DNA of 64,000 nt, from NCBI GenBank assembly GCA_949130485.1, contig OX422189.1:10253177-10317176 (forward strand), written 5' to 3'. Positions 44,457 through 63,397 of this stretch are shown piece after piece. Position 1 is the first letter of the stretch, and each line of letters begins with the position of its first letter. This stretch comes from Agelas oroides (taxonomy: Eukaryota; Porifera; Demospongiae; Agelasida; Agelasidae). A program made the translations under genes and the position numbers. Under the pieces are notes generated by a model. The model was not told the origin of the DNA. It did no database searches and was given only the letters and a program-made list of their open reading frames with translations.

Positions 44457-45895
44457 TGAGTGAGTGCAGTAATATGCCCTTGTGCAAATGTTATGAATAT
44501 ATTTATACTATATATTCATGCCACTTCCTGCATTCCACACTCACTGATCAGGTAGTGTTTACCCACATTTTGGTTTTTGAACAATTTTCTCTGCTGTGTT
44601 TTGTGAAGCACAGTGATGGCCACAGGAGGTGCAGCTGGTGCTCTGAGACAGTTTGAACTTGATGGGATTCGTGATACAGGTAGAGAGGTGGGACATGGGT
44701 CATATGCAGGTGGTGAAAGAGCTTGAGTATCATGGTCTGAAATGTGTGGGTAAGAAGATCCATGGCATTTTGTATGAATCAGCCACACCCCATGAGAAGG
44801 CAGCCATGTTGGAGCGATTTGCAGGAGAATGTGAACTCCTTGCTGGACTGCACCACCCGTGTATTGTGCAGTTTCTTGGTGTGTGGTTTGAACAGGGCTC
44901 CCGGCTGCCCATGCTACTGATGGAGTACCTCCACACTACCCTGTCTGCCTGTCTGGAGAGGTATGGCATCCTACCCAAAGAGATCAGCTACGGAATACTG
45001 TGTGATGTGGCCCTTGGCCTGCGCTTCTTGCATGAGAGATCCCCACCGATCATACACCGTGATCTTTCAGCCAATAACGTGCTTCTCACATCCAACATGA
45101 ATGCCAAACTCTCGGACCTGGGGGTGGCAAAGATCCTCAACCTGACCCCCGCTCGAATGACCCAGATGACACAGACCAAAGCACCTGGCACCCCCTGCTA
45201 TATGCCACCAGAGGCTCTCACAGCAAAACCAAAGTACACCTCAAAGATTGACATCTACTCCTATGGTGTCCTGATAATCCACATTCTCTGTGGAAGGTGG
45301 CCATTTCCTGAGGATGCTTTTCGTCCCGATCCACAAAACCCAGATACAGTGATTCCAGTCACTGAAGTTGAGCGCAGGGCAGAGTATCTCAGGGAGATTG
45401 GCAATGATCATCCTCTCATGGCTGTGATACGCCAGTGTCTCAGCAATACGCCAGCTCGAAGACCCGAGACTCCAGTGCTCCTTGATCGAATTAACACCAT
45501 CTTGTCTGCACTTCCTCAACCATTCACCAACCGAGTCGAGATGCTTCAACAGTTACAGACCCTCACTGATGAAAACCAGTCAAAACAGTCACTAATTGAC
45601 TCAAAGCAGTCAATAATTGACTCAAAACAGTCAGAAATTGACTCAAACCAGTCAGAAATTGAGTCTCTGAGGGCGGAGGTGGAAAGACTATCAGTTCGAA
45701 GTCCCTCACAATGGGCACACAGTCACCCCAGCCATACCAGAGAGCCTGATATACAAAGCCAGGTACGTATAAGTAACCAGTTGAGGTGAAGTTGAAATAG
45801 AGCCTAACAAAAAATTTGTAACTTGTTTCCATTTCCTACTAGTACAGTTTTTGCTGTGTTCATGCATACACTCAGAAAGTAGCTGAGTGATTAGC

Positions 45896-46094
45896 TACCG
45901 TATGGCGAGAAATTTTCGCGGGACAAAATTTTCACAGATTGGCCGCTGGCAAAGATTTCACGAAATCGACAAAGCACAACGATCACAAAATTTCATGGTT
46001 AAAATTTTTGTGGTCTGAGGCAAACCACGAAATCCGCGAAAACCACAAAAACCGCGAAAATTTTGTCCCGCGAAAATTTTCTCGCCATACGGTA
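45896..46094. mobile_element. MITE in kinase-kelch intron (TACCGTATGGCGAGAAATTT ends)
   Basis: A 199 bp element. The left end TACCGTATGGCGAGAAATTT continues with TCGCGGGACAAAATTTT, and the right end is the inverted copy closing ATTTTCTCGCCATACGGTA. The inner part repeats CGCGAAAA and CACGAAAT motifs on both strands. TA borders suggest a TA target site. Confidence 0.85.
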
Positions 46095-46989
46095 TATACA
46101 AAAAACATTGTTCCCTCCCTCCAGCCCCAGCTCCTCCACCCCCAGGCCAAGCTGCAGTGGAAGAGGTGTGCTGATATGCCAATGGCAATGCAGAAGCTAC
46201 AGGCTGTTGTGATGGGGGAGAAGGTCTACATGGGAGGGGGGTTAGTGACAGTGAGTTTATTGAGAATGCACTGCAGGTTTTCCAATATGATCTGTCTGGG
46301 AATGAATGGAGCCGTCTCCCTCCCCACCACATAGCTACCTTTGCCATGACTCAGTTCAAAGGAAACCTCATCACAGTGGGGGGATTTATACCATATAGTA
46401 ACAGCATCACTGGCAAAGTGTATTACTTCAAAGAACAATCCCAGAAATGGGAGGAGTTTCTCAAACCCATGCCAACTGGTAGAACTGGTCTCTCAGTAGC
46501 CACCAACCAGACTGCCATTGTTGCTAGTGGGGGGCTGACTGGTGTCAGGGATGGTATCTCTGTACCCTGTGCCACTGTGGAGGTGTACAGCAGTGAAATG
46601 TCTCAGTGGCACACTGCTGACCCACTACCTGTGCCTTATGGGGCCATGACCTCTGTCATCATTGCAGACATCTGGTACCTTCTGGGGGGATATGGTCATG
46701 ATAACAAGAGAATACCTACTGTCCTGTACACTCCTCTTACCACCCTCATTCAGAAAGCTACCTCACCTACTCACCAGTCAGCTAGCCGCATGTCAGTCTG
46801 GAAGACCCTCCCTGGCACCCCACTGAAGGGGTCTGCTGCAGCAAGCCTGAGTGGAAGCCTCCTAGCTGTGGGAGGGTGGGATGTTAGTACCCCTTCCTCC
46901 CCAGCACTCTACGTTTTCTTCCCCCTCACCAACTCCTGGGTCAGGGTCACTGGGGATCTACCAGAACCACGCCATGTCTGTACTGCAGT

Positions 46990-47293
46990 CAGTGGCGTAG
47001 CTAGAAGCTGACAGTTGGTAGGGCACAAGTACAGACTGGGAACGAGACATGTACTTGGGTAGGCGTGGTTTGTAGACACATGTCTGTCGTACTCAGTACG
47101 ACAGTAGACGAAGAGAAGCCCAGCGTGCCTGGCGGTTGCTCGAATGAAGCTACGTACGTACAGCACTGTTACACTGGCGGTTGTGTAGCTCCAGTAAGTG
47201 AGAAAGCCGGACGGTAGGGCTCCAGTTGGTAGGGCACTTGCAGCAGTTGGTAGGGCCTAGGCCCTACCAGGCCCTACCTTAGATCCGCCACTG
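46990..47293. mobile_element. hAT-like MITE inserted in the kelch exon, perfect 8 bp target duplication
   Basis: The 304 bp element starts CAGTGGCGTAGCTAGAAG and ends GATCCGCCACTG. CAGTGGCG termini with 8 bp duplications are typical of hAT elements. ACTGCAGT is present on both sides (46982-46989 and 47294-47301). Removing the element and one duplication restores the kelch frame across the site, so it landed in coding DNA. It has no transposase. Confidence 0.92.
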
Positions 47294-47395
47294 ACTGCAG
47301 TACAGCTATCATCCAACCAAGTGCTAGTGGTTGGTGGGAGAGATGACAAGAGAAAGCCTACCAACATAGCATACCTGGGATCCATCACTATATAG

Positions 47396-47997
47396 AACAG
47401 TCATAGTACAGATTTCTGTGCACCACTCATCTTGTACGACTATTTTTTTGCCACAAAGGCTTTTTCACAATTTACATCAGAGGTCTGCTTTGTATCTCTG
47501 TGTGGAGTGTGGAGGGGTGTAGCTGGTGGAGTGAGAGGTGGGAAGGGGTGTAGCTGCAGCTGGTGGAGTGAGAGGTGGGAAGGGGTGTAGCTGGTGGAGT
47601 GAGAGGTGTGGAGGGGTGTACATGTAGCTGGTGGAGTGAGAGGTGTGGAGGGGTGTAGCTGGTGGGGAGAGAGGTGTGGAGGGGGGTGTAGCTGGTGGAG
47701 TGAGAGGTGTGGAGGGGTGTAGCTGGTGGAGTGAGAGGTGTGGAGGGGTGTAGCTGGTGGAGGGGTGTAGCTGGTGGAGTGAGCAGTGGGGAGGACTTAG
47801 ACCTTTCTCTTCTGCCTCTTCTAGTCTGAATTATGAATTAATATTATGCATGTGTAAGGAAGAGGGTCATAGACCATTGTGTTAGACAAAGAACTGGTAT
47901 AGCTACATAATGGTACATAATGGCCATCATTGAACAAGTTAGAGCGTAATATATTAAATATATTCGCAATGTCTAGATAGCTCTGCATCTGGATCTG
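47396..47997. other. downstream of kinase-kelch gene: 32 bp minisatellite and direct repeat
   Basis: 47511-47790 holds eight or so units of GTGTAGCTGGTGGAGTGAGA with GGTGTGGAGGG. 47852-47944 is the right copy of the direct repeat seen at 44234. The GFM1 3' UTR probably ends in the last 60 bp. Confidence 0.7.
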
Positions 47998-55708
<7,711 letters not shown>

Positions 55709-56030
55709 CTTGATCGCTGATCGCCCTGTCGACCCAACCCACTTTGTGAACGTCCACGTGGAGTGCAAGAGGGTGGGGCACAGACGCACGTGCGCAAATT
55801 AGCGGCGCGCGGCTCTATTTTCCTCTCTGCGCTACGTGCACGTGCACATGTTGGAAGGAGCAGGAAGGTAGGTACTCGAATCTGTCTGAATCCGCTGGTA
55901 CATTACTTTCTGATGCTAAATACTGCAATTGCCAATTGCTAAATTGTGTATTTTAGTGGCAGTTTTGGAAAAATTGCTGTTGGCTGTACCACTGCTTCTT
56001 TCTGTTGTAGGTGGCGCTAATTGGGGGACA
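55709..56030. promoter_or_regulatory. divergent promoter region, GFM1 / RPL35A
   Basis: 322 bp separate the two start codons. A pyrimidine stretch, TTTTCCTCTCTGCGC, near 55818-55832 could be the 5'-TOP start of the ribosomal protein mRNA. A likely 5' UTR exon ends with AGGAAG before GTAGGTAC (55867) and is spliced to GTGGCGC at 56011. The overlapping CACGTGCAC-like motifs (55785-55850) are E-box-like. Motif roles are inference. Confidence 0.5.
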
Positions 56031-56970
56031 ATGTCACAACAGCCAGTAAGGTGAGTGTGGTAGGGAGCTGATGTCTGATGTGCACTTCTTATGGGTGATT
56101 GGCAATGAATAGTTGATTTTGATATACAAGTCTCGGGTCAAGTTCGTCTAAGCCTTGTTCCAGGTTAGCTCTGGACAGCCTGGTTGTTGCAACACTGTAG
56201 ATGTTATCACGAGGCAACCGGATTGTGGCTTAGGTGAACACGTTAACTTTGGTCTGCGAACCTTAATTATGCTGTCTTATGTGCCTGGACTATGCCGTCT
56301 TATTTACCACTTTCCCACCATCCATGTTTTGAGTATGGAATCGAAACTTGGACGGTGGTCCGGGAAGGAGGCTACCTGAGAGCCATGAATAGATTTGTTG
56401 TCCATGAAGGAAAGAGTTGATCAGAAATCGAGTTTACACTGCACATCCCTCTCTTTTCCTAACCACCACACATACCCAGGCTCTACACTAAGGCCATATT
56501 TACTGGCTATAAGCGCGGCCTGCGAAACCAGAGAGTGCACACATCATTGCTCAAAATTGATGGAGTTAATGACAGAAAAGAAGCTACTTTTTACTTGGGG
56601 AAGAGGGTGGCATACATTTACCGTGCTCATCGCAAGTCCAAGGAACGGGGGAACAAGAAGCCGAGCAAGTACCGTGTGATGTGGGGAAGGGTCACCCGGC
56701 CACATGGTAACAGCGGGGCCGTGAGGGCCAAGTTCCGGCATAATCTCCCTCCCAAAGCCATGGGGGCCACCTTGAGAGTGGTGAGCGAGTGTAGATCAGA
56801 GTACGGGGGCCACCTTGAGAGTGGTGAGCGAGTGTAGATCAGAGTACGGGGGCCACCTTGAGAGTGGTGAGCAAGTGTAGATCAGAGTATGAAATATGTT
56901 TGAGTGGGGATACAGATATTGGGAAGTGAATCGAAGTTTGTTTCAAGTTTTAATGTTTCTCTTTTCTCTG

Positions 56971-57031
<61 letters not shown>

Positions 57032-57087
57032 ACACACACACACTCATACGCAATTTGCCCCAGATGTTGTATCCATCAAGAATTTGA
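56031..57087 (+). CDS. RPL35A: 60S ribosomal protein L35a (eL33)
   Basis: Structural protein of the large cytosolic ribosomal subunit. Coding exons 56031-56050 (MSQQPVR, phase 2), 56480-56780 and 57064-57087 join to 114 aa plus stop, against about 110 aa in vertebrates. Exon 2 contains [17 protein letters not shown], the basic block [11 protein letters not shown] and [13 protein letters not shown]. The last exon is only MLYPSRI and stop, matching the family's invariant RVMLYPSRI end. A non-coding first exon is likely (see promoter entry). Directly after exon 2 the exon end and its donor are repeated twice more (56762-56888), so three donor copies lie side by side; use of the first gives the normal protein. 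A CA microsatellite precedes the last exon. Confidence 0.97.
56150..56382. mobile_element. decayed TAGCC-type element in RPL35A intron 1
   Basis: The left end TAAGCCTTGTTCCAGG and right end GTCCGGGAAGGAGGCTA are imperfect inverted copies of the family termini; inner parts also pair weakly. No clear target duplication. Confidence 0.45.
56762..56888. repeat. about 43 bp triplication of the RPL35A exon 2 end plus splice donor
   Basis: GGGGGCCACCTTGAGAGTG followed by GTGAGCGAGTGTAGATC occurs three times in tandem. Each copy holds the last 19 exonic bases and a GTGAGC donor (GTGAGCAAG in the third). Confidence 0.93.
56979..57043. repeat. (CA)n microsatellite in RPL35A intron 2
   Basis: About 60 bp of CA/ACAC with one ATAC interruption, 20 bp before the last exon acceptor. 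Confidence 0.95.
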
Positions 57088-58006
57088 ATGAACACATGTA
57101 ACATGTATAAAGAATATTTCACCACTGATGACAAATTTTGTAGTCTCTAGTTGGGGGAGGGTAGGACAAGCTGAGACATACTGGTAATGGCATGCCTGAG
57201 CCAAGGCTGCAAGACTGCTTTCTCGTTGATTCTTCATAGCTCAGCCTTTATTAAGTTACCATGATCAGTCGATTCACAAGCTTCCATTGAGTGAAGGAGG
57301 ATACTTCGCACCGGAGCTTGTCCTGTTCCGTTTGTGGAACACGTGTTGCGCATGCTCAGTGGGCGGGGCTCCACGCAAAGAGCGAGAGATCGAGAGTGCA
57401 CATTCGGAGCATGTGCAAAATCTATTTTTACAAGGAAAGTGAAAGAGGAGTGAGACATGCTGAAAGCGTTCGCGCCATGAACAGCTGCAGAGACGAGTGG
57501 AGCGGAACGTGTGGATATTGTCCGAGTCATAATCGCTGCCACTGAAGAGGGGAGACGGCGCTCATCGCCGGGTGGGAAGAGCGCAGATTACCAGACAATA
57601 AAAAAGACCGCCAAAACCTGGTCTTCAAGGTCAGTGCATGCTTGAGCAATCAATGGACCACACCTCCCTACGGCTTGTACCGTTAGGCAGGACGCGTCTC
57701 TGCTTAGCCTTGGTCCCAGGCCTGCTAACCCGGACGTGTCTCTGGTCCCAGGCCCTCTCCAAATGAGCTATTGTGCATTGAAACAAAGCAAGTGTCTAAT
57801 GTATTGTCTGCAGTCTAGTGCTAGCTGACTAGCCCTATTGCTGTGTTCCCAGACCAGACCAGTCCAGTGTTTTAAGGTCACGGCCTGCACCATGACACAC
57901 ACACAACCTCCCTCCTTCACACACATACCCTCCACATGCACACCCTCCACATACACACCCTCCACACACACCCTCCACACACACCCTCCACAGCAATCAG
58001 ATAAGG
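57088..58006. other. intergenic and probable 5' leader of the carrier gene
   Basis: Includes the RPL35A 3' UTR. A GC-rich block with GCGCATGCTCAGTGGGCGGG (57347-57366) resembles a core promoter. A possible non-coding exon ends CTTCAAG before GTCAGTGC near 57630. TAGCC-like half elements lie at 57706-57770. A CACACCCTCCACA repeat (57895-57990) precedes an acceptor CCACAG at 57992. Confidence 0.45.
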
Positions 58007-61000
58007 ATGAGTACCCTAAAGCCCTTCATTTTTGGAGGTATTGCCTCTCTCACTGCAGAAGTTGGTAAGTTTTCTATCTCGCTCCCTCTCATCCTCTCCT
58101 TTCCCCCCTTTTCTCACTCTCCCCCTCTTTCCTTACCCTAACCCTTGACATCCCTCCTTCCCTTTTCCCTCTCCCTCTCTCCTTCTTCCTCCCTCTTTTC
58201 CTCCTCTCCCTCTCCTCCTCCTCTCCTCCTCCTCCCCCTCTCTTCCTTCTCTCCTCCTCCTCTCCTCCTTCTCTCCTCCTCCTCTCCTCCTCCCCCTCTC
58301 CTCCTCACCCTCGCTTCATCCCTCCTCCTCCTCTCCCTCACAGGCACCTTTCCTCTCGACACAACCAAGACCAGGCTGCAAGTTCAGGGTCAGATAACTG
58401 ACGAGCTGTGCAGACAGACAAGGTATCGTGGTATGACACACGCCCTTCTCCGAATATCGCAGGACGAGGGAGTCAGGGCATTGTACAAGGGGTGAGTCAA
58501 TGGGATCATCACCATGACAACCATCGTTGAGTTTGGCCGTATTAATTTAATTCTATTATTGGGGTGAGCCTGAGCGAGCAGACACTATCAAGTGACTTGA
58601 ATGAAAGCAGCGTTTGATGTGTGACAAGCTGTTTTCTGTGTCCTGCAAACAACCACAAAGTACCCTGAACATTGACAGTATCCGTGTGCCATTGTTGTTT
58701 GTGAGATGGTGTGTTGTTTCCACTGTAAACAGTTGATGTCTTTCAACTCTCTGAAAGTCGTTAGCTGGCACATGGTACGTTTTAGCCCCGTACCCAGGCT
58801 GCGTGGGAGCTCCTAGGCTAGGCATGTTTATCTTTATACAAGCAGCAGGACTCGTGGTCTGTGTATGCTTGGTGCATTATTATCAAGGAGTAGTTAAGAT
58901 TCCCTTTGAGGTGGTTTGGTCAATCACTACTCAGGTTGTGCTATACTTTGTGTTGATAACATGTTCACACCACATGGTAGACTTCCTGTCCCCCTCTCTT
59001 AATTGCTTCCCATCTCCTGTTGACACGCACGACTCCCCCCTCCCTCCCACCACACACCAGGATTGTCCCAGCCCTCCTCAGACAGGCCTCCTATGGCACC
59101 CTCAAAATTGGACTTTATCACTACCTCAAGAGATTGAACCCATGGAGTGAGTAGGGAGGGGAGGAGAGGGAGAGGAGAGACGAAGAGGGAGGGGGGGGGT
59201 AGGGAGAGTGAGAGGAGAGGGAGGAGAGAGAAAGGGGAGAGTGAGAGGAGAGACGAAGAGGGGGGGGGGGGGAGCCGTGATAGCAGAGAGATATGCACTT
59301 GCCAATGAGCCACTGAAGTGTTGTAGTGAGGTTCTCTCCTTCTCTCTCTCCTCCCTCCCTCCCTCTCTCCTTTCCCTCCCTCCCTCTTTCCCCTCCCTCT
59401 CTCCTCCCTCCCTCCCTCTCTCCCTCCCTCCTCCCTCCCTCTTTCCCCTCCCTCTCTCCTCTCCTCCATCCCTCTCTCCTCCCTCCCTCCTCCTTCCTCC
59501 CTCCTCCTCCCTCCCTCCACACACCTGACTCTCAGAGGAGGCAGTGTACACCAACGTGGCTGCAGGGGTGGTCAGTGGAGCCGTCTCCTCGGCTGTTGCC
59601 AACCCCACTGATGTGCTAAAGGTACGACCATTTTAGTCTATGGCTATACAGAGTGTGTGTGAATTTAACAATGATGACAAGCCAGGGCAGACAGTAACAA
59701 TAATGAAGCTGATGTGCTGACGGTACAGAGCTATACAGAGTGTGTGTGAATTGAACAGTACGAAATGAAGATGATGACAAGTGAGGGCGAGCAGTTACTA
59801 GAAAATGATACAGTAAGTAAGTAAGAGCATGAAGGGTAAAGGGCAGCCTAGCATCGTTTGTTTTCAACAAAGGTGAGTGAATGCTTGCTAAGTTCTCAAA
59901 TTTGTCTTCAGACTGTGCTTCACCATTTCCCCACTGTCATATGTGTCATGAAAGACTGACCAAGCCTTTTCATGACACATAACATACACATATTACATAT
60001 TAATATACACACACAATACACATGCATACTATTAATATACACAGTGTCACACAATACACATGCATATTGTCTAGTAGAGGGTGCATATTATATGCTAGTG
60101 TTTATATGTTGACAGCGCAGCAGCTGCCGCAATGGAATGTTGTGTCTTTGTGAAGCTCATACAGTGCATGAATGGGCTTTGTTCATCTTACATGTTTGTG
60201 TTACCAAGTGCTGTACCCCCTCTCACACACACACCGTCACACACATACCCTCACACACACACCCTCACACACACACCCTCACACACACACCCTCACACAC
60301 ACCCTCACACACACACCCTCACACACACCCTCACACACACCCTCACACACACACCCTCACACAAGGTTCGCATGCAGAGTGGTACCTTGGAGTCCTTCTC
60401 AAAGAGACAAAGCTGTGCCAAGTTCTTCAGACAGATTTACAGCGAGGAGGGGGTCAGGGGTCTCTACAGAGTAAGTGTGGGAGGGGAGGGTATGAGATGG
60501 AGGGAGTGTGGGAGATTGTCGGGGAGTGTGTTCAATGTGTGGCTAGTGTCACCTCTCTCCCTCCTCTCCCAACTCCCCTCCTCTCCCATTGTCTCAGGGT
60601 GTTGGCCCAACAGCGCAGCGTGCAGCAGTGATAGCCGGCGTTCTGCTTCCGTCCTACGACTTCTTCAAGAAGCTCATCCTTGACTCTGGCTTCCTCAGAG
60701 ACAATATTGCCACACACTTCTGGTGAGTCCCTACTGACCACACAGTGTGTGCGACACATCAGGAGAATTGCATTTAGTGTAGGACTAAGATGGTTGACTG
60801 ACCAACTGACAGTAGCAGGGATGAAGGACATTCTTCCCTCTACCCACTCTGCAGGGCAAGCTTGTTTGCGGGGGTGCTAGGGACAGCTGCAACCAACCCC
60901 CTGGATGTCATTAAGGTACATATGCAGCCCCCTCACCTATATTGCATGTGTTACACCTCCCTCTCCTCCCTCTCCCCCTCCCCCCTCCTCCCTCTCCTCC

Positions 61001-61737
61001 CTCACCCCTAGAGTCGTATGATGAACCAATCTGTGTTAAAGCAACACTCCTCTCCCTCTCACATCTACAGTAGCAGTCTTCACTGTTTCATCACGGTATG
61101 TGGCACATGTAGGCGGGGTTCTCGCTAGAAATGGACTCCCAAATGTATTTCCTGAATGTGCATATGTAATAATGGATCGATATTGCCATTGTTTACACAC
61201 TAAATGTTAAGTGGGAAGCCAGGTTAGTGACAAGTGTGGGCAGGATTTAGGAAGCTTGCTCTTACTTGATTTTACCACATCCAAATGGTGATACAAAACC
61301 ATCTGCTAAAGGCCTAGTGAGGATCTACACATGGTGGTAGTGTCATAGAACAAGTGTGTTTGCCTGAGAATGAGGCTAGTGGGTACACAACTGTAACACA
61401 ACCATAATTCCTCTCCTGTCTTCCCTCCCCACCCCCTCCTCCCACCAGACCTTGAAGACAGAGGGTCCGCTGGCTCTATACAGAGGGTTTGTTCCAGCAT
61501 ATCTCAGAATTGGACCATGGAATATCATTGTATCCTAACCTTAGTGTCAAGTAGTCTTGTGGGAGAGGGGAGAGGGGCGGGGAGAGAAGAGGGATAGGAG
61601 GCCTACATCTAGCCTGGCCTCCTCCACTTCTTTGGGGAGAAGGGGAGAATGTTTCTGTTGCTCTTCCACTTGGAGAATTGTTCCTCAACTGAATTCAGTT
61701 CTTCATCACTTACGAACGACTGAAAATTATTTTCTAG
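58007..61737 (+). CDS. mitochondrial inner-membrane carrier, SLC25A14/SLC25A30 (UCP-like) type
   Basis: Six-helix mitochondrial anion carrier. Exons: 58007-58064, 58344-58491, 59061-59146, 59536-59621, 60366-60470, 60598-60722, 60855-60915, 61012-61095, 61449-61529, 61699-61737, joining to 290 aa and a TAG stop. Human KMCP1/SLC25A30 is 291 aa and aligns end to end. The three signature motifs are PLDTTK 23-28, PTDVLK 121-126 and PLDVIK 218-223, one per repeat. [25 protein letters not shown] and [10 protein letters not shown] are typical of the KMCP1/BMCP1 branch. The last exon encodes only [12 protein letters not shown]. In the first and third motifs position 2 is leucine, an allowed variation. 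The transported substrate is not shown by the sequence. The ATG at 58007 is the only good start and follows a 5' splice acceptor. Confidence 0.93.
60225..60362. repeat. CACACACACCCT repeat before carrier exon 5
   Basis: Tandem ACACACCCTC units run up to the exon 5 acceptor (CACAAG at 60365). Thr/His/Pro ORFs here are artefacts. Confidence 0.92.
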
Positions 61738-62808
61738 AGAGCATTTCACCCACGTTAGTTAATTGGAATTCTGCATTATATTCAGTTCAACTGCAGTTAT
61801 CTATAACAACATTTGTGTGTTCATGTTCAGTCATTTCGCCAACGGAACCGGAAGTAACTAGAGCCCATACAAATTTATTTTTAACCCGTGGGTGAGGGAT
61901 TGAAGAATTGCGCCGCGCTCAGATTTTCGACAGCAACTTGGCACTGCTTTTACCGTGCAAGGTAGCAACAGAACAACGATCTACTGTATACGCGTGAACA
62001 CCGACCATTTTTCTTTCAAGCAATCGAAACAGGAATCTGAAATCTGCCTAGATACGCTGTTGACAAGGCCAAGAACATACCTATATCAACTCGAGGCCGT
62101 ACGCAAAAGTCGTCCGGAAACTATTTTTACAAGGTGCTATTCTTTCATGCCCTACACAATCAGAAGAAAAAGGGTAGTAAATAATGCTAAAAGACACTGG
62201 GATTTGTTCCGGTGTGCTGATTACCATGCGCGCGCGATCAAACATGCATGCAGCTGCTGGCAATTAATAACTGTACACAAAGAAAATTATATGAGCAACA
62301 TGAAAACATTGCATGATAAGAGAGCATTATGAAACAGACTGAACATAACTGTGAAGTGACAGGGGTAAAAGAGCTATTTTTGTACACGAACACATATCTC
62401 TTGTCTGAAATTAGGAGGTAAGATATAAAAATTTCCCTTTCTGGATCACCTACACCGAAGTGGAGACAGATATGAGTTGAATGGTTTGCTTGGAAGGGCA
62501 TCCCCAATCTTGGTCTTGGAAGAATTAGAAAGCTCTTCACATGATCCCTGATAGTTGTGTGCGGTCCCTCTGCAGTGAAAACAATGCAAGTATTTGTTAT
62601 GGCATGAATGCATTGTGCAGTGGTTCTTTAGAAGGCCCAGACAGGGATGGTAAGTTAGAGACACTTTTTGTTGAACTGCTCACTAATCTTTACACAATCA
62701 CAGTAATTGCACAACATTCCTTGACCTCCAATGTAATGTTGCAAAATCGCAGTGATTGCATAACGTTACAAATAAATTCAGCCCTATAGGCTTACTGTTC
62801 AGGTCCAG
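61738..62808. other. 3' flank of carrier gene; nothing recognised
   Basis: AT-rich, no ORF with family features, no repeat seen more than once apart from a short CAGTAATTGCA/CAGTGATTGCA pair near 62700-62760. The ORF at 61955-62332 (125 aa) has no recognisable motif and I do not call it. Confidence 0.5.
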
Positions 62809-62817
62809 CCCTTCCAT

Positions 62818-63388
62818 TAGCTTCGTTCCCAGGCCCCGTCTGAAAATCAGAAAAGGGGCCTGGTATATAGCACTTCCGTGTATTTTCTGTCGCTAATGTA
62901 AATGTCATCAAACGCGTGCTATGGTAGGACACGCCTTACTACAACCGTTGATGTCAGCTGACTATCATGCAAATGCGTGCAAGATGAAGCTGAACAAGCG
63001 ATGCTGTAGTATGCTATCTTCCGTGTTTATCTATCCAGTTCGGATGCACACTGTCTATACTGGGACCCGTGCCAACAGACGATTGGGGAGTTTGTCTCGA
63101 TAACCCGTATGGGTAAATAGCGCTCTCCGATTTCGATCATCCACCGATCTCCCATAAACGTGACACCACTGCCGCACATATATAGGAGACACAGACGACG
63201 CCATCACGAGCTACTCTACCATATTGCATAGTCGGCACTTTTGGCCTTGTGCGCATGTGACGGGATCACATTCCACGTGGTTTCATTCTGCAATCTGATT
63301 GGCTCCTCAAAATGGTCGGCAAAAAATACACGAAAACGCTACCAGGCCCCTTTCCCGATTTTTCGGGCGGGGCCTGGGGACGAGGCTA
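62818..63388. mobile_element. TAGCC-type inverted-repeat element, perfect 9 bp target duplication
   Basis: The longest member here, 571 bp. It starts TAGCTTCGTTCCCAGGCCCC, continues GTCTGAAAATCAGAAAAGGG, and ends with the inverted copy TTTCGGGCGGGGCCTGGGGA then CGAGGCTA. CCCTTCCAT flanks both sides (62809-62817 and 63389-63397). The interior has no transposase ORF. Confidence 0.9.
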
Positions 63389-63397
63389 CCCTTCCAT

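Larger units (their letters stand above)
43069..44615. other. intergenic between PRKX and the kinase-kelch gene
   Basis: 43069-43430 is the presumed PRKX 3' UTR and downstream AT-rich DNA. 43440-43700 is unrecognised. A 55 bp tandem array follows (43701-44119), then a direct repeat copy (44234-44327) and a GT microsatellite (44403-44454). No gene is seen. Confidence 0.6.
44616..47395 (+). pseudogene. protein kinase-kelch fusion gene, disrupted
   Basis: Two exons: 44616-45762 and 46125-47395. Order: short N-terminus (MATGGAAGALRQ), kinase-like domain, a glutamine/serine-rich heptad segment (repeats of DSKQS) likely to coil, then kelch repeats such as KVYMGGG and LLAVGGWDV. The kinase has a lysine in KCVGKKI, HRDLSANN, DLG in place of DFG, and PPE in place of APE; it resembles the tyrosine-kinase-like group. 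Damage: one extra base near 44709 breaks the frame in the glycine loop (GHGSYA); the G run at 46236-46241 is one base short in frame terms; and a 304 bp MITE (46990-47293) interrupts the last kelch repeat. Without these the frame would be open to 47395. The two indels could be sequencing errors; the insertion with its target duplication is real sequence. I call it a probable pseudogene or damaged allele. Confidence 0.75.

Noticed and set aside
57234..57545. 102 aa minus-strand ORF upstream of the carrier gene
   Set aside because: No recognisable domain, and it overlaps the probable promoter and 5' leader of the plus-strand carrier.
61955..62332. 125 aa plus-strand ORF downstream of the carrier gene
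   Set aside because: No motif, no splice context and no repeat support; could be chance in AT-rich DNA.
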